This document shows, piece after piece, positions 62,323-64,000 of a stretch of 64,000 nucleotides of DNA (its first letter is position 1; each line of letters starts with the position of its first letter). The notes under the pieces were generated by a model. The model ran no database searches, was not told where the DNA came from, and was given only the letters and a program-made list of their open reading frames with translations. The translations under genes were made by a program, and so were the position numbers. The DNA comes from Psilocybe azurescens (lineage: Eukaryota > Basidiomycota > Agaricomycetes > Agaricales > Agrocybaceae), in NCBI GenBank assembly GCA_023853785.1, contig JAJIRX010000533.1, positions 1,156,813-1,220,812 on the forward strand, in the 5' to 3' direction.

Positions 62323-64000
62323 TCTATAATATAAGAGACGGTTTTTCTAAAAAGGAAGGAGCAAATTACTTAAGCATGACTAATTATTATTAAGCAGACC
62401 TCTGTGTTTTGGGGCCGGCGCTGCGGGGGCTTTTGAAACAAACAATCAGTGGCTGATGGCAAACAATAAAATAGGTGCCACAGGCTAACAAACATTTTGT
62501 GCCTACACTGAACATGTCTATTAGCCATAACCTGGGTGGTTTAAAAACAAAAAAATATGTACAGTGGGCACCAGGGTCAAGTGGGCCAATAAATCCACAT
62601 ACATTAAAGACTATTTTAATAGCATTTCTGGCCACAGATATTGTGTTTGTTTGCCATCTGTATAACAACTGTATAAAGTTGCAAAGTTGAAATGGAAACT
62701 GTGGAATAAATTTGCAAGCAAGGGATGTTGTGAACAGTGGACAAGTTGATGTGGAATGAACTATGGGTGGGTGATCATGTTTTCTCCAAGTGAAAGTGTT
62801 TAAATAAAGATGTATATAGAGAGATAGCAGTGGGATATGGTTTTGCAATTGGAGATAAATAGTCTCCAGTACAGTACAGATGATAAAAAAAATTGAGGAT
62901 GAAGCTGCAGTGTGCTTTACTCCAAATGTAATGGGTAAAATATAGACACTGTTAACTATTGTGCATGAGAATTAACATGTAAATTTTAATTACTATGGGC
63001 TGTAGATTAAAGTGATTAATTTGCAGGACAAATGTAGTGGGGTGAGGGGGCAGCTATTTTAATTGTGAAGAGTGTAAGCTATAAATTTTAAAATGATACA
63101 GTGCTGCAGGCATATAGCAGCAGGAGGATTTGTGGGTGTGTTGGTTTTATTTAAATAAGATGTGGATGGAAAGATAGCATTGAGACATGATTTTGTAATT
63201 GGAAATAAGCAGTGTACAATACTGTACAGACAATAAAATTATTTATTTGAGGATAAAGCTCCAGTGTGTTTTACACATGTAAAAATAAATACATTATTAA
63301 GTATTGGTGTGAGAATTGAGATTTAAATTTTAAAGCACTATAGGTTGTAGATTAATGTGATTAATTTGCAGGACTATTTTGATTGTGAAGAAGAAGAGTA
63401 TAAGGTATAAAATTTAAAATAGTACAGTGCTGCAGGTGCTGTGCATATGAGGTGATTTGTGGATAGTTGATGTATAGTGGAGTATTGTATAAAATATAAA
63501 GTAGGATGATGATTGATTGGGAGTGGACATAGGCAGGATGTGGATATTAAAACAGGCATGGTGGCAAAGATACTGTGAATTAGTTGGAGTGGGTGTAATA
63601 TGATTGAAATTTTAGTTTGAGATTGTTAAAGCAAAGAAATATTTAGTGGACACAGAATGTAGAGTTCTGTATATATATATATTTGTATTTGTTCAGTATT
63701 ATTGACTGTGAGTATATATAATTTGACTATGGAGATGCAAGAGTGCAACTCCAGCAAGCTGTAGAGCAGACTGTGAGTAGAGGAGGGGGATGAGCACAGC
63801 TCATCCCCCTCCCACACATTATGAGTGAGGAGATGTGAAGCAAGAGGGGATGAGCGCAGCTCATCCCCAAGAGTGACTGCTATTATTATTATTTTTCGAG
63901 GTATAGAATGCCAATAAAAAGGGGGGATGAGCGAAGCTCATTCCCCCCTAAAGACATTATGATTGTGATTGGTATTATTTATTTATCAATGAGGAGGCGC
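62323..64000 (+). repeat. Array unit 5, at least 1678 bp, internally deleted and cut by the window end
   Basis: The 5' end matches unit 2 (AGAGACGGTTTTTCTAAAAA), the body matches the long subtype. Near 63110 the first half-repeat jumps directly to the ATAGCAGCAGGAGGATTTGT stretch that in unit 3 lies some 280 bp further on, so an internal segment is missing. The sequence stops just inside the GC-rich tail. Confidence 0.75.

Larger units (their letters stand above)
54570..64000 (+). mobile_element. Head-to-tail array of non-autonomous Helitron-like units (continues past the window)
   Basis: From 54570 the DNA turns AT-rich and non-coding. Five units follow in the same orientation, starting at 54570, 56414, 58245, 60281 and 62323. 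Each starts TCTATAATATAA and ends with a GC-rich tail of about 130 bp finishing in a hairpin, then (G)TCATAAAGCTCG or a variant. Helitrons are known to start with TC, to carry a short GC hairpin about 10-12 nt before a CTRR end, and to insert between A and T. Here the first unit is preceded by A, the hairpin spacing fits, and the 3' end CTCG/CTTG matches only CT. There is no Rep-helicase or any other ORF, so mobility would have to be supplied from elsewhere. The Helitron assignment is inference; the array itself is seen directly. Confidence 0.6.

Noticed and set aside
56596..62848. Minus-strand ORFs recurring in the array units, some sharing a CHQP-like stretch
   Set aside because: The frames differ between units and stops are scattered. 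The likeness follows from the DNA repeat, not from a conserved protein.
56100..63960. CRISPR array or bacterial-type terminators
   Set aside because: The hairpins are irregularly spaced within large repeats, there are no short unique spacers or cas genes, and the genome is clearly eukaryotic.
54570..64000. Mitochondrial DNA insertion, because of the AT-richness and GC hairpins
   Set aside because: No mitochondrial gene, tRNA or rRNA is recognisable, and the exact head-to-tail unit junctions fit a repeat element better.
54570..64000. LTR or LINE retroelement, or telomeric repeat
   Set aside because: No reverse transcriptase fragment, LTR pair, poly-A tail or TTAGGG-type tract is seen.

Overview
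The window is nuclear DNA of a filamentous basidiomycete, most likely a mushroom-forming agaricomycete. Genes are packed on both strands, spacers are often under 300 bp, and most genes are cut by many introns of about 45-65 bp, with several exons of only 10-30 nt. The identified protein families fit a fungus: UPF2, MCM2, MIA40, a Mei2-like RRM protein, a formate/nitrite transporter and a secreted class 3 lipase.

Layout. 1-4.1 kb (minus strand): the 3' part of a Pro/Ser-rich protein, an amidohydrolase and a coiled-coil protein. 4.1-5.8 kb shows no gene. 5.8-8.9 kb (plus): lipase, then a glycosyltransferase-like protein. 9-16.7 kb: an ATRIP/Rad26-like checkpoint protein (minus) divergent from UPF2 (plus). 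17.3-23.4 kb (plus): a CaMKK/Ssp1-type kinase and Tudor-SN. 23.5-28.3 kb: a secreted S41-type peptidase (minus), a HAD hydrolase (plus) and mitochondrial ribosomal protein bS6m (minus). 29.9-35.7 kb (plus): Mei2-like protein and FNT transporter. 36.6-38.7 kb: a divergent alpha/beta hydrolase and EMI1-like pair. 38.9-43.3 kb: MCM2 (plus) convergent with MIA40 (minus). 43.4-50.3 kb (minus): a charged protein with an HPD motif and a large Sec7/PH protein. 51.1-54.5 kb: a flavin-reductase-like protein overlapping another possible minus-strand gene, then an iron-dependent alcohol dehydrogenase/maleylacetate reductase (plus).

54,570 to the window end is different: an AT-rich, non-coding, head-to-tail array of five 1.8-2.0 kb units. 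Each unit begins TCTATAATATAA and ends in a GC-rich tail carrying a hairpin about 12 nt before the next unit. The units are full of perfect hairpins closed by GNA triloops (GCA, GAA, ACA, GTA). Termini, hairpin position and an A/T insertion point suggest a concatemer of a non-autonomous Helitron-like rolling-circle element. This is the most unusual structure here.

A second window-wide signal: at least 18 otherwise intact, conserved genes or gene segments are broken by a one-base change, mostly a missing base in a homopolymer. When each is corrected by one base, the summed exon lengths of the spliced models become divisible by three. This points to sequencing or assembly error rather than pseudogenes.
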